DNA of 64,000 bases from Gemmatimonadaceae bacterium (GTDB taxonomy: Bacteria > Gemmatimonadota > Gemmatimonadetes > Gemmatimonadales > Gemmatimonadaceae), in NCBI GenBank assembly GCA_019752115.1, contig JAIEMN010000025.1, positions 1 to 64,000 of the forward strand, read 5' to 3'. Below the pieces are notes generated by a model. The model saw nothing but the letters and a program-made list of their open reading frames with translations. It made no database searches and was not told the DNA's origin. The position numbers were made by a program, and so were the translations under genes. Within the stretch, counting starts at the first letter, position 1, and each line of letters begins with the position of its first letter. Below are positions 26,313-35,170 of this stretch, piece after piece.

Positions 26313-27362
26313 CTATGGATGCCGTCGGGTCAGGCGGAGCAGCACGTTCTGATCGGCCCGCTGCTGCTTGGAGACGACCTGCAGGGCCAGACGCAGGGTC
26401 ACCGCACCGTCCGCCGCGGCCACAACCCGCGCCCGCGGGACACTGGTGAAGCGCGCGGACGGCGCGTCGAGGCCGGCCTCCTCGAAGGCCACTTGAACGG
26501 CGCCGTACTCGACCGAGGCGAAGGCGTCCACTTCATCGCCCGCCTTTACCGGGATGCGCACGCGCTGTTCCACGCGAGCGATCATGGGCACGCGATACGT
26601 GGCCGTTGGACATGCCAGCGGCAGCGCCACCACGTGAAACGGCAGGTCGGAGACGAGCGCCACCGCGTCGACCTGCCGCGGGGGCTGCGCATCGTCGGCG
26701 GGAACGACGGGTGATGTGGTCGCACTCGCCACGACGCGGCGAACGAGTGCGTCGAGTGAGTCTGGGCTCGGCTGCAGCGCCGCCTCGATGACCGAATCCG
26801 GGGCGCCGACCGGGAGCCGCACGCTCGTATCGCTCCGCACCGGCCAGCGAAAGCTCACCCGCTGCGCGCCATCGCGAGTGACGCCTTCGAAGTGGTACTG
26901 CGCCTGCGCACCGGGCACGATCCAACGCACGCCGATGGGATCGCGCGCCCCGCCGGCAGCGACGGTATCGGTGAGCCGGCGGCGCCCCAGCGCCGGCAGC
27001 GTGCTGTCGGCGGGCAGCGCCAGCGTGTCGAGTGCGAGGCGCGGCGCGCGGCCAAGTGCCATGGCTCCGCAGAGCTGCCGCATGCTGGCGGTTGGCGCGT
27101 CGCTGATGGGCCACAGGCGCAGGCGAATCGCCGAGTCGCCGCGCACCACGCCCACCGAATCGGCCCGCGACGCGCGCGCCGCCAGCCACTCCGCACCGGT
27201 CGTCGTGAGTCGGCCCGTGAGCGGCAGCGCGGCCGGCCATGGGATCGCGGGCACGGTGCGAGGCCGCGATGATGCGGGCGCCGGCTGTTCCGATCGACAG
27301 GCCACGCCGCTGACCGCGGCCAGCGCGGTGAGACTACCCAGAGCGATTCGCAGAGTCCGCAT
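26313..27362 (-). CDS. Hypothetical lipoprotein, 349 residues
   Basis: A predicted lipoprotein with lipobox VSGVAC (C22), counting from the ATG at 27362; a GTG 18 bases earlier is possible. The mature protein is rich in Arg/Ala/Asp and predicted beta strands. It contains RWIVPGAQAQYHFEG and a C-terminal LLRLTRRHP end. No family is recognised. It lies between a peptidase gene (51 bases ahead, same strand) and the SusD gene; a hairpin terminator separates it from SusD, so it probably has its own promoter or reads on into the peptidase. Two possible intramolecular cysteine pairs (C near 92 and near 256) could be structural. Confidence 0.62.
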   Translation of the reverse strand: MRTLRIALGSLTALAAVSGVACRSEQPAPASSRPRTVPAIPWPAALPLTGRLTTTGAEWLAARASRADSVGVVRGDSAIRLRLWPISDAPTASMRQLCGAMALGRAPRLALDTLALPADSTLPALGRRRLTDTVAAGGARDPIGVRWIVPGAQAQYHFEGVTRDGAQRVSFRWPVRSDTSVRLPVGAPDSVIEAALQPSPDSLDALVRRVVASATTSPVVPADDAQPPRQVDAVALVSDLPFHVVALPLACPTATYRVPMIARVEQRVRIPVKAGDEVDAFASVEYGAVQVAFEEAGLDAPSARFTSVPRARVVAAADGAVTLRLALQVVSKQQRADQNVLLRLTRRHP

Positions 27363-27403
27363 AGGTGCGCGAACGTTCAATCAGTGCCGTCCAAAATGCC
27401 AGA

Positions 27404-27429
27404 GAGGCCGGACCTTTCGGCCCGGCCTC
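27404..27429 (-). terminator. Rho-independent-like terminator after SusD gene
   Basis: The 8-base stem GAGGCCGG/CCGGCCTC (27404-27411 and 27422-27429) closes a short loop. Read on the minus strand it lies 24 bases after the SusD stop and is followed by a weak T-containing stretch (CATTTTGG). Likely ends the SusC-SusD transcript. Confidence 0.5.
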
Positions 27430-27452
27430 CCGGCGTTGTGCGCAGCGCGTGC

Positions 27453-29021
27453 TTACGGCGGGGTCGGGCTGTTGGCGAGCCCCGAGCCACCGAACGTGTA
27501 GAACGTTTCGCCCTTCACGCCAAGCTCCTTCGCCGGCACCGGCATTTCGCGCGGCGTACCGGCCAGCAGCCCGCCCGTGACGCGGCGGCGGTTGTAGTAG
27601 CCCACCGGGCCGAGGCCCAGAAGCTCGACATCCTGCTCGTAGAGCAGCTTGGTGAGCAGGCTCGCCTGCCCTTCCGCGGCCGTGGCGGCCGAGAGGCCAC
27701 CGCGCCCCACACGCGTCTTGTTGATCAGCGTGGCCGCCGTCGCCAGGCTGCCACCCGTGCGGCGGAGTTCCGCCTCGGCCCAGAGCAGATCGTTCTGGGT
27801 CGCGCTGATGACCGGCGCCGGGCCGTAGCCGCCGTAGATGCCGGCGGGCGACTGCTCGCCCGAGCGATCATAGCGGATGTGGCCGATGTTCGACTGGTGG
27901 TACATACCGCGCGCCGGGCGGAAGATCTCGTACGACGAGTACACGAAGTCCGTACCCGCCCCGGCGTTCTTCGGAATCGTGCCGAAGCCGTCGATGAAGC
28001 CCGGATCGTTCGGACCGAACGACCCGTTGCCCATACGCTTGTCGGGGCTGTTCGGCTGGCGGTTGCCGCCATCCGGATACGGATGCCGCTGCGTCACCGG
28101 ATCCATCAGGTTGGCCACGCGCGTGCTGACGCGCCCGCCGTCGAAGGCGTCGAACCAGTACAGGATCTCGTGGCACCACGAGCTGCAGCCGTCGCCGGTG
28201 AAGACGAAGTCGAAGTTGTTCGACCCGCCGGACATGCCCTGCGACGCCAGCGTCGCCACCGTGTTCCAGTCCACCGCGTCGTTTTCCGCCGCCGTGCGCG
28301 GATAGTACGCGAGGGTCATGGCCGCCATCGTTCTGGCGATGGCCGCGATCTGGGCGTTGGAGTACGACACGCCGTTCGTCCAACCGGCCGGCGTGGTGAA
28401 CGTGTTGGCCGACGCGAGCGTGGCCGCCTCGTTCAACGCCGCGATGGCGGCATCACGGACTTCCTTGCGGTTCTTGTACGCCAGAGCGCCCAAGTCCGTG
28501 TTCTCGTCGATGACGTAGCCCTTGTCGTAGTTGAGGGCAATGCCCGAGAGCGCCGCCCCGCGCATGAGCACGGCGATGGTCTCGGCGCGCTTAGTCTGCG
28601 CGGGGCTCGTGATCACGAGGCCGTTCTTGCGAATGGCGGTGAGCACGTCCGTCGCGCTGGAGAGCACGCTGTAATAGCCCTGCCAGTACTGGACGACCGT
28701 CGTCCGGCCGGCCGACGCCAGATCGTTCTGGTACGCGCGGGTGTTGCGCGTGCCATCGGCGTCGATCGACGAGTAGAAGTTCATGTTGAAGTTGTTCCAC
28801 GACGCGGAGAACGTCTGCGCCATGGTGACGAGCGGACCGCCGCCCTCCATGCCGTCATACGTATTGAACCACGTGCGGAGCGTACCGCCGGCGACCGCCT
28901 CGATGGCGGCCGGGTCGGCGAGGGCGCGCTTGGCGTCCGGGGCGTTGGGGTTGGTGACGTCGAGCGAGTTGCACCCGGCGAGCAGCAACGCGCCGATCCC
29001 GAAAGGAAGGATGCGCTTCAT
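27453..29021 (-). CDS. SusD/RagB family outer-membrane lipoprotein
   Basis: A 522-residue lipoprotein; the start ATG 29021 gives a lipobox LLLAGC (C17). The protein has the alpha-helical TPR-like SusD fold with N-terminal NSLDVTNPNAPDAKRAL, a typical SusD opening, and a C-terminal GYYNRRRVTGGLLAGTPREMPVP region common at the end of such proteins. SusD proteins cap a partner SusC barrel and bind nutrient glycans, peptides or other ligands at the outer surface. It lies directly after the SusC gene, with 23 bases between. The ligand cannot be inferred from sequence. GTG 29048 would be an alternative start but gives no better signal. Confidence 0.87.
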   Translation of the reverse strand: MKRILPFGIGALLLAGCNSLDVTNPNAPDAKRALADPAAIEAVAGGTLRTWFNTYDGMEGGGPLVTMAQTFSASWNNFNMNFYSSIDADGTRNTRAYQNDLASAGRTTVVQYWQGYYSVLSSATDVLTAIRKNGLVITSPAQTKRAETIAVLMRGAALSGIALNYDKGYVIDENTDLGALAYKNRKEVRDAAIAALNEAATLASANTFTTPAGWTNGVSYSNAQIAAIARTMAAMTLAYYPRTAAENDAVDWNTVATLASQGMSGGSNNFDFVFTGDGCSSWCHEILYWFDAFDGGRVSTRVANLMDPVTQRHPYPDGGNRQPNSPDKRMGNGSFGPNDPGFIDGFGTIPKNAGAGTDFVYSSYEIFRPARGMYHQSNIGHIRYDRSGEQSPAGIYGGYGPAPVISATQNDLLWAEAELRRTGGSLATAATLINKTRVGRGGLSAATAAEGQASLLTKLLYEQDVELLGLGPVGYYNRRRVTGGLLAGTPREMPVPAKELGVKGETFYTFGGSGLANSPTPP

Positions 29022-29044
29022 CTGGATGGTCCGGTTGGCGGCGC

Positions 29045-32000
29045 TCACAGTCCGAGCTCCAGCATGAACGTGAACGTCTTGAAGATCGGGTAGGTGAAGT
29101 AGTCCACGCGATACGCAAACGGATTCGCGCCGCCGCCCGACACGTCCGGATCGTATCCCGAGTACTTGGTGTTGGTGAACAGGTTACGACCCACGACGCC
29201 GAAGCGCGCCGTACGGCCATCGGTCATGCCGAAGTGCTTCACGAGACCCGCGGGCAGGGTGTAGTTGACCGCGAGTTCGCGCAGTCGGACGTACGTGCCG
29301 TTTTCGACGAAGTACTCGTTCGCGTCGAAGTTGTTGTAGAACGTCGTGTAGTACGCCGTCGGCTTCTTCTCTTCGGCCTTCTTGCCGCGCTGGTCGAACG
29401 CGGGGTCGCGCTCGTCGAAGAACGGCCACTGGCGCGTGTAGTTGTAGATCTGCCCGCCCTTCACCCAGTTGAACACGCCGGTGATGGCGAGGCTCTTGAT
29501 GTTGATCTGGGAGTTGAAGTTCAGGTTGAAGTCGGGGTTCACGTTCGCAATCGTGAAGAGCGAGTTGCCCGTGCCGTCGACGTACTTGATCGGCCGCTCG
29601 TTGATCGTGCGCCAGTTCGTCTTCGAGACGTAGTAGCCCTCTTCGTTGAGCTGATAGTCCGTCGCCGCGCCCGTGAGCTTCTTGTTCGTGATCATGTCGT
29701 TGAGCTGCGCCGCCGAGCGGACCCAGCGCGAACCGTAGATCACGCCGAACGGCTGGCCCGCGGCCAGACGGAAGATCGTGGTGTTGGCCACCGGGCCGAC
29801 GAGGAACGGCGGCACGTTGAGCTTGGTGATCTCCTGGCGCGTGCGATCACCCGCGATATTGAGGCGCCACTGGAAATCCTTCTTCGACGCGAGCACCGCG
29901 CCGATGAGGAGTTCGTGCGTCTTGCCCCAGAGCGTACCGGCGTTGATCCACTGGTTCTGGAAGCCGGACGCCGCCGACACCGGCACGTTGAGGATCTGGT
30001 CGTCGGTGATCTTGCTCGAGTAGCTGTACTCGAAGGTCAGGCGCTGCTTCAGCATCGTCAGGTTGAAGCCGCCTTCGATTTCGCGCGAGAACGCCGGACG
30101 GAGGTTCGGGTTGCCGAGCGTGATCTTGACCGGGCTGCCGCCCTGAATGGCGAACTGCTCGTACTGCGCGTCGAACACGGGGCGCAGACCGGCTTCGCCG
30201 TAGGAGGCGCGGAGCTTGAATTCATCGACGCCCGGGATGTGCAGATCTTCCGAGACGCGATAGGCGCCGGAGAGGCGCTTGAAGAGCTTGTTGCGCTGAT
30301 CCTTGCCGAACAGCGAGGACTGGTCGCGACGCACGAGGCCGTCGACGATGAACTTGTCTTTGATGTCGAACGTGGTGATCGCGAAGTAGTTCTGGTTGCG
30401 GATCGGCTGCGTGAACGAGCCCGGGATGATCGGGTTCTCGGGGTCACGCGAGGCGGCCGAGAACTCGGTGACCTTGGGCACCGAGAGCGCCGTCCCGAAC
30501 ACCGACACCTGCGTGTTGAGCTGGTCTTCGTAGACCCACGCGAGCTTGGTGGTATTGGTGAACCAGCTGGTGTTCTTGATCGCGGTGAGCGTGCCGCCGA
30601 GGTTGTAGGCGCGCGTCGAGCCGCTTTCGTTGTAGATGTTGCCCTTGCTCGTGGTGCCGGTCGAGCCGATGAAGCCGAGCGGGGTGTACGAGCGGTAGTT
30701 GCGGCTCGACTTGTCGAAGTTGGTGTTGCCTTCGGCGGTGAGCCACGACGTGGGGCGGTACCGCGCCTTGAACGTGCCGGTGAAGCGCGTGCGCTCGTTG
30801 GCGTTCTTGACGTTGTTCCAGATGTAGAGCGGGTTGGACACGTTGCCCGACGCCGGCGCCTGACGAATGGCGGCCTTGTACGGCGAGCCATCCGGGTTGG
30901 TCGCCCGCAGGTCGATGTTCGGCTCGAGGAAGCGGAGGCCGAACCACGCCGTGCCCGCGCCTTCGTCGGCCTGGTCGGCCTTCGACTGCGCATAGAACGC
31001 ACCCGTCTGGAAGTCGAGCTTCGAGTTGAGCTCCTGGTCCAGATTGATGCGGAAGTTCTGGCGGTTGAAGCCGCTCAGGATGTTCGCGATGCCCTGATCC
31101 TTGGTGTTCTGGAACGAGGCATTGAAGTTCGACGACGGGTTCCGCTGGCCGACGGACACGTAGTTCGTCATGAACGTGCCGGGGCGGAACACCTGGTCGA
31201 GCTGGTTGAACGTGACCGGGTAGCTGTTGTCCGAGATGCCGTCGGCTTCGCGGATGCGATTGCCACCGGCGTCACGGGCGAAGTCGGTGCCGGCGGCATT
31301 CATCTGCCAGGCATGCGACATGTTGTTCGGGATGGTGTTGCGCAGTTCGCTCGAGCCCATCTCGTTGCGCACCGTCACGCTCGTCTGGCCGGCGGCCAGC
31401 GTGGCGCCACGCTTCGTGAAGATCTGGACGACACCGTTGGCGGCGTCCGAGCCGTAGAGCGAGCTGGCCGCGGCACCCTTGATGACCTCGATGCGCTCGA
31501 TGTCTTCCGAGTTGATGTCGGCGAGCGAGATGCGCGAGATCGTGCCGTCCACGATGATGAGCGGATCCTGCGAGCCGGTCAGGCTCGTCGGGCCGCGCAG
31601 GCGGATGGCCGGCGCCGAGCCGGGCTGACCGGAGGTCGCCGTCACACTGGCGCCCGCGACGCGGCCGTTGAGCGCGCCGAGCGGCGAAGTGGCGGGCGCT
31701 TCCTTGATCTGCGAGTTGTCGACCGCGGCCACCGCGAACGTCGTCTTCTTCTGCGACGTGGCGTCGGAGACGCCCGTGGTCACGACGGCGTCCAGGTTCA
31801 GGATGTCCTTTTCCAGGTCGAAGTCCTGCTGGTTCCGACCCGCCACAAGCGTGAGGATGTGCTTCTTCGGCCGATAGCCGATCGTACGGGCAAGCACGGT
31901 GACCGGCTTGCCACCGGCGCGGGCGAGATCCACCGTAAAGGTGAAGCGACCCTGGGCATCGGTCACGGATCCGACGCCCACCTCAACGATGCCGACCTGG

Positions 32001-32131
32001 GCACCACCGAGGGGTTCGCCGTTGGACGTGACCTTACCCGTCACGGTGGCGTTCTGCTGCGCCGCCAAACCGCCAAGCGGCAGCAGGGCTGCCGTGGCGA
32101 CGGCGAGCAGCCGACGCGAGAGGTGTAGCAT
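29045..32131 (-). CDS. SusC/RagA family TonB-dependent outer-membrane transporter
   Basis: A 1028-residue TonB-dependent receptor. Signal peptide residues 1-24; a carboxypeptidase-regulatory-like domain (about 27-115) as in all SusC members; a plug domain with SPLGALNGRVAGASVT, DPLIIVDGT and RIEVIKGAAASSLYGSDAANG, the hallmark SusC plug patterns; then a long 22-strand-type barrel ending in aromatic FTFMLELGL. It imports ligands captured by the SusD partner, energised by TonB/ExbB/ExbD (not in the window). A candidate promoter lies at 32203-32231. No sigma/anti-sigma gene flanks it, unlike many Bacteroidota systems. Confidence 0.9.
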   Translation of the reverse strand: MLHLSRRLLAVATAALLPLGGLAAQQNATVTGKVTSNGEPLGGAQVGIVEVGVGSVTDAQGRFTFTVDLARAGGKPVTVLARTIGYRPKKHILTLVAGRNQQDFDLEKDILNLDAVVTTGVSDATSQKKTTFAVAAVDNSQIKEAPATSPLGALNGRVAGASVTATSGQPGSAPAIRLRGPTSLTGSQDPLIIVDGTISRISLADINSEDIERIEVIKGAAASSLYGSDAANGVVQIFTKRGATLAAGQTSVTVRNEMGSSELRNTIPNNMSHAWQMNAAGTDFARDAGGNRIREADGISDNSYPVTFNQLDQVFRPGTFMTNYVSVGQRNPSSNFNASFQNTKDQGIANILSGFNRQNFRINLDQELNSKLDFQTGAFYAQSKADQADEGAGTAWFGLRFLEPNIDLRATNPDGSPYKAAIRQAPASGNVSNPLYIWNNVKNANERTRFTGTFKARYRPTSWLTAEGNTNFDKSSRNYRSYTPLGFIGSTGTTSKGNIYNESGSTRAYNLGGTLTAIKNTSWFTNTTKLAWVYEDQLNTQVSVFGTALSVPKVTEFSAASRDPENPIIPGSFTQPIRNQNYFAITTFDIKDKFIVDGLVRRDQSSLFGKDQRNKLFKRLSGAYRVSEDLHIPGVDEFKLRASYGEAGLRPVFDAQYEQFAIQGGSPVKITLGNPNLRPAFSREIEGGFNLTMLKQRLTFEYSYSSKITDDQILNVPVSAASGFQNQWINAGTLWGKTHELLIGAVLASKKDFQWRLNIAGDRTRQEITKLNVPPFLVGPVANTTIFRLAAGQPFGVIYGSRWVRSAAQLNDMITNKKLTGAATDYQLNEEGYYVSKTNWRTINERPIKYVDGTGNSLFTIANVNPDFNLNFNSQINIKSLAITGVFNWVKGGQIYNYTRQWPFFDERDPAFDQRGKKAEEKKPTAYYTTFYNNFDANEYFVENGTYVRLRELAVNYTLPAGLVKHFGMTDGRTARFGVVGRNLFTNTKYSGYDPDVSGGGANPFAYRVDYFTYPIFKTFTFMLELGL

Positions 32132-32202
32132 TCAGGCTCCTGGCTTTGGGACGACCGTCCCGGTCTAATGCGGCTCGACAACTCGTCTTTTCCGCGCGTC
32201 CC

Positions 32203-32231
32203 ATTTTGTGGCAGGTAATCGAAACCGTCAA
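32203..32231 (-). promoter_or_regulatory. Candidate promoter for SusC-SusD operon
   Basis: On the minus strand TTGACG (32231-32226) and CAAAAT (32208-32203) are separated by 17 bases, a sigma-70-like layout with a strong -35 and a moderate -10 (4 of 6). It lies about 70 bases upstream of the SusC start in a locally AT-rich stretch shared with the divergent plug-protein gene. Confidence 0.45.
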
Positions 32232-32292
32232 TGTTTCGTATTGTTTCAGTCACGCCGTCCCTACGTTGTTATTCCGCATGGAGTTATCGGGT

Positions 32293-33087
32293 ATGAAGGA
32301 CGAACTCATCCGTTACATCGGCCGATGCATCCTGCCGTTCGTCACAGTTTTTTTGGGATTTAGCAGAATCGCAGCGGGACAAACCGCATCCTTGCAGGGA
32401 CGGATTTTGGACGCGACGACCGGGCAACCGCTTGCCAATGCGACGGTTGCGTCCAGTTCGGCGGGGCTCAGCGTCAAGACCGACTCCCTCGGCCGCTTCG
32501 TGCTGAGCGGGCTCAAGGTCGGCATCCACAAGTTCCTGGTCAGCCGCGAGGGGTACGCGCGGGGCGGCATTTCCCTCGCCTTTGCCGCCCGCGAGGTCAT
32601 GGAGAAGGACTTCTCCCTCGATCCGCTGGGCACCCCGATCACGACGCCGGCCGACAGCGCGAAGGGCGCGCAGCGGCTCGCGAAGGTGGATGTGACCGCG
32701 GATCCCGCGCTCGGCCGGCGCTACGCCGACTTCGAGCGCCGGCGCCAGACGGGGCGCGGGCAGTACCTCACGCGCGCCGATATCGAGCAGGGGAACTACG
32801 GCTCCCTGCAGGACGCGATGCGCACGCTCCGCGGCATCAAGTTCTCGTGCGCGGGGAGCTTCTGTGCCGCGCAGATGACGCGCGCGCCGATGGGCTGCTT
32901 CCCCGACTATGTCGTCGATGAGCGCGTGGACAACGCGTTCGGGCCGGTGATTCCGGTACGCGATATCCAGGGGATCGAGGTGTATACGGGCGCGAGTGAT
33001 GTGCCGGGGGAGTTTGCGGGCGCCAATGCGGGGTGCGGAGTGGTGGTGATCTGGACGACGTCGGGGCGGGCGCCTCGGCGCAAATAG
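32293..33087 (+). CDS. Short protein with carboxypeptidase-regulatory and TonB-plug domains
   Basis: A 264-residue exported protein; the start at ATG 32293 is preceded by GGAG, and an ATG at 32278 is an alternative. After an N-terminal hydrophobic segment (FVTVFLGFSRIAAGQ) comes a carboxypeptidase-regulatory-like domain (LQGRILDATTGQPLANATV) and then a domain like the plug of TonB receptors (YLTRADIEQGNYGSLQDAM, DIQGIEVYTGASDVPGEF) with no beta-barrel. The frame ends cleanly at 33087, so it is a short form rather than a truncated receptor. C-C pairs (SCAGSFCAAQM, GCFPDY, NAGCGVVV) suggest disulfides. Plug-only proteins of this type are common in Gemmatimonadota; their role is not known. Confidence 0.75.
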   Translation: MKDELIRYIGRCILPFVTVFLGFSRIAAGQTASLQGRILDATTGQPLANATVASSSAGLSVKTDSLGRFVLSGLKVGIHKFLVSREGYARGGISLAFAAREVMEKDFSLDPLGTPITTPADSAKGAQRLAKVDVTADPALGRRYADFERRRQTGRGQYLTRADIEQGNYGSLQDAMRTLRGIKFSCAGSFCAAQMTRAPMGCFPDYVVDERVDNAFGPVIPVRDIQGIEVYTGASDVPGEFAGANAGCGVVVIWTTSGRAPRRK

Positions 33088-33100
33088 GCTGAACTGCGTA

Positions 33101-33204
33101 TACGTGGGGCGCATACGTGGGGCGCATACGTGAGGCGTATACGTGGGGCGCATACGTGAGCCGTATACATGGGGCGTATACGTGGGGCGTATACATGGGG
33201 CGGG
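33101..33204 (+). repeat. Eight tandem 13-base units before LIC_10091-like gene
   Basis: Unit consensus TACGTGGGGCGCA, eight copies end to end with point changes (CA/TA and G/A at fixed positions). The array covers the short gap after the plug-protein gene and runs into the predicted start codon of the next gene (the last copy contains ATG 33195). Confidence 0.95.
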
Positions 33205-34310
33205 AACTGCGGGGGGATGTGAGACGAGTTGTTGGGTGGGTCATGGCGATGGCGGCGGCGGTTGCTCCCCTTGGGGCGCAGGGGGCGCGCGACAGTCTTT
33301 CGACGGCGCAGTTTGCGGCGCTGTCGGCGCGGCTGAGCGATGCCGGTGGATACTTCGACACCGACAACCTCATCTCCAACGAGAAGAGTCTGCTGCATCC
33401 GCTGTCGCTGCTGGACGCGCGGGGGGTGCGCGGCGGCGTCTACGTGGGCGTGGGGCCGGACCAGAACTTCAACTACATCGCGCGCGTGCAGCCGCGGCTG
33501 GCGATCATTGCCGACATTCGCCGCGACAACCTGCTGCATCACCTGCTCTTCAAGGCGCTCTTTGCCGCCGCCGGCTCGCGGCAGGAGTTTCTGGCGCTCT
33601 GGACCGGACGCCCGATGCCGTCGGCGCCGGTGCCGGTCTCGATTGACGAACTCGTCGCGTGGGCAGAGCGCACGCCCGCGACAGCCACGAGCCGGGAACG
33701 GGCGTTGCGCGTGGTTCGTGAGCAGGTCGCGGCCAGCGGCATCGCTCTGACGGCGGCGGATCTGGCGACGATCACCCGCTTTCACACCGCCTTCATCACC
33801 GACGGCGTCCGATTGCGCTTCACGTCCACCGGGCGGCCGCCGCAGTGGTATTACCCGACGCTGGGCGAGCTGCTGCGCGAGCGGGATCTCCTGGGGCGGC
33901 AATCGAGTTATCTCGCGTCGGACACGGCGTTTCGCGTGGTGCAGTCACTCGAGCGCCGCAATCTCGTCGTGCCGGTCGTGGGCGATCTCTCCGGCGCCGT
34001 CCTCGGCAAACTCGGCACCGTCCTCAAGGAGCGCGGCGACGCCGTGAGCGTGCTCTACACGAGCAACGTCGAGGACTACCTCATTCGCGACGGTCGGTTC
34101 GCGGCCTTCGTACGCGCGGTGCGGGCGCTGCCGCGGCAACCGAACGCGGTGGTGATCCGCAGCTGGTTCGGCGGCGAAGGGTCGCATCCGCTGAATGTGG
34201 CCGGGTACCACACCACGCAACTCACGTCGCCACTGGCGGGGTTTGTGGGAGATAGCGGGGTGGACGGGGTGCGGCGGTATTGGGAGCTGGTGTCGCGCGT
34301 GCAAAGGTAA
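33195..34310 (+). CDS. LIC_10091-family exported protein
   Basis: A 371-residue protein from ATG 33195 (inside the last tandem repeat); ATG 33243 is an alternative. An N-terminal hydrophobic segment (VVGWVMAMAAAVAPLGAQ) is a probable signal peptide. The core pattern GGYFDTDNLISNEKSLL, GGVYVGVGPDQNFNYIARVQPRL, DIRRDNLLHHLLFKALF matches the family named after Leptospira LIC_10091, which is predicted to have a methyltransferase-like fold of unknown activity. The C-terminal part contains VIRSWFGGEG. An unusual feature is that the start lies inside a minisatellite-like repeat, so start position and expression may vary among strains. Confidence 0.78.
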   Translation: MGRELRGDVRRVVGWVMAMAAAVAPLGAQGARDSLSTAQFAALSARLSDAGGYFDTDNLISNEKSLLHPLSLLDARGVRGGVYVGVGPDQNFNYIARVQPRLAIIADIRRDNLLHHLLFKALFAAAGSRQEFLALWTGRPMPSAPVPVSIDELVAWAERTPATATSRERALRVVREQVAASGIALTAADLATITRFHTAFITDGVRLRFTSTGRPPQWYYPTLGELLRERDLLGRQSSYLASDTAFRVVQSLERRNLVVPVVGDLSGAVLGKLGTVLKERGDAVSVLYTSNVEDYLIRDGRFAAFVRAVRALPRQPNAVVIRSWFGGEGSHPLNVAGYHTTQLTSPLAGFVGDSGVDGVRRYWELVSRVQR

Positions 34311-34466
34311 GGCGCGCGCGCTGGTTGAACTGGAGAAGCGAGAGGCGAGGGGGAGTTTGGGTGTCGCGCTGGGGTGATGAGGGTGCACTCATCACCCCGG
34401 CTCGCGGCTCTCACTCCCCCTCGCCTCTCGCCTCTCCACTGCCACAGGCGCGCGGCAGCGCGCGCC
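34311..34466. repeat. 156-base palindromic repeat element, copy 1
   Basis: Core arms 34331-34381 and 34388-34438 (51 bases each) pair at 42 of 51 positions, with the block TGGAGA-GCGAGAGGCGAGGGGGAG at the outer part of each arm. GC-rich outer flanks GGCGCGC...GCGCGCC complete the element. It begins right after the LIC_10091 stop codon and ends 5 bases before the ABC ATPase stop codon, filling the convergent gap. Copy 2 at 35545-35698 is similar in inverted orientation, both in core and in flanks. Confidence 0.85.
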
Positions 34467-34471
34467 AACCC

Positions 34472-35170
34472 TCACCGCCCCCCCAAAAACTCCCGTCGAA
34501 AGGCGTGATCCCCCGCCGCCTCCGCGAAGCTCGCGAACTCGCGGGTGGTCCCCGCATAGCACCACGTCACGCGATCCACCTGCGCCTCAAGCAGCGGCAG
34601 CTCGTGCCCCGTCAGCACCACCGCGCCGCCATCGGCCGCAAAGGTGCGCAGTGTGGTGAGTATGAGCGCCGCATCGAGCGGTGCCAGGCCGCGCAGCGGC
34701 TCATCGAGCACGAGCACCCGCGGGGCATACACGAGCGCTGCGGCCAGTTCGGCGCGACGGCGCTCGCCCCCGGACAGCGCGGCCGGACGCTGAGCGCCCA
34801 GCGCCGTCAGCCGCAGCGCGTCCAGCACGCCGGGAACACGGTCCGCGTCACGGGCTATCCAACCCAACTGCTTCGCCACGGCCACGCGCGGATGAAGGAC
34901 CTCGCGCGCGGGCAGAAAGCAGACGCCCAGGCGCGCCAGCCGCGTGCGCGAGGGCCGCTCGAGCGGTGCGCCTTCCCAGCGTACGGTGCCGCTTTCGAGG
35001 GCCAGATCGCCTACGAGCAATCGCAGCAGCGTGGTCTTCCCGGCTCCGTTTCGGCCGAGCAGCGCCGTGACGATTCCGGGGCGCCCACGCAGACTCGCCG
35101 ACGTCAGAATCCAGCGATCCGCACGACGCAGACTGACGCCGTCGGCTTCGAGGAGCGGCGACGGATTCAC
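34472..35170 (-). CDS. ABC transporter ATP-binding protein
   Basis: A 232-residue ATPase. Walker A LLGRNGAGKTTLLRLL, the signature LSGGERRRAEL, Walker B VLVLDEPLRGL and the switch-H segment VVLTGHELPLL are all intact, so it should hydrolyse ATP. The Q-loop region is FLPAREVLHP, an unusual variant. The start is GTG 35170, which overlaps the stop of the upstream small membrane protein (GTGA), so the two are coupled and probably form one exporter. It lacks its own membrane domain. The substrate is unknown; a CcmA- or LptB-like lineage is possible but not shown. Confidence 0.87.
   Translation of the reverse strand: MNPSPLLEADGVSLRRADRWILTSASLRGRPGIVTALLGRNGAGKTTLLRLLVGDLALESGTVRWEGAPLERPSRTRLARLGVCFLPAREVLHPRVAVAKQLGWIARDADRVPGVLDALRLTALGAQRPAALSGGERRRAELAAALVYAPRVLVLDEPLRGLAPLDAALILTTLRTFAADGGAVVLTGHELPLLEAQVDRVTWCYAGTTREFASFAEAAGDHAFRREFLGGR

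Noticed and set aside
23713-26352. Plus-strand frame of 879 codons opposite the S9 peptidase
   Set aside because: Shadow of a gene with an intact catalytic triad; it also starts inside the tandem repeat.
27384-32128. Long plus-strand frames opposite SusD and SusC (569 and 964 codons)
   Set aside because: Pure antisense shadows of two well-recognised proteins, with Arg-rich compositions.
33101-33204. CRISPR array
   Set aside because: Units are contiguous 13-base repeats without spacers and no cas gene is near; it is a minisatellite.
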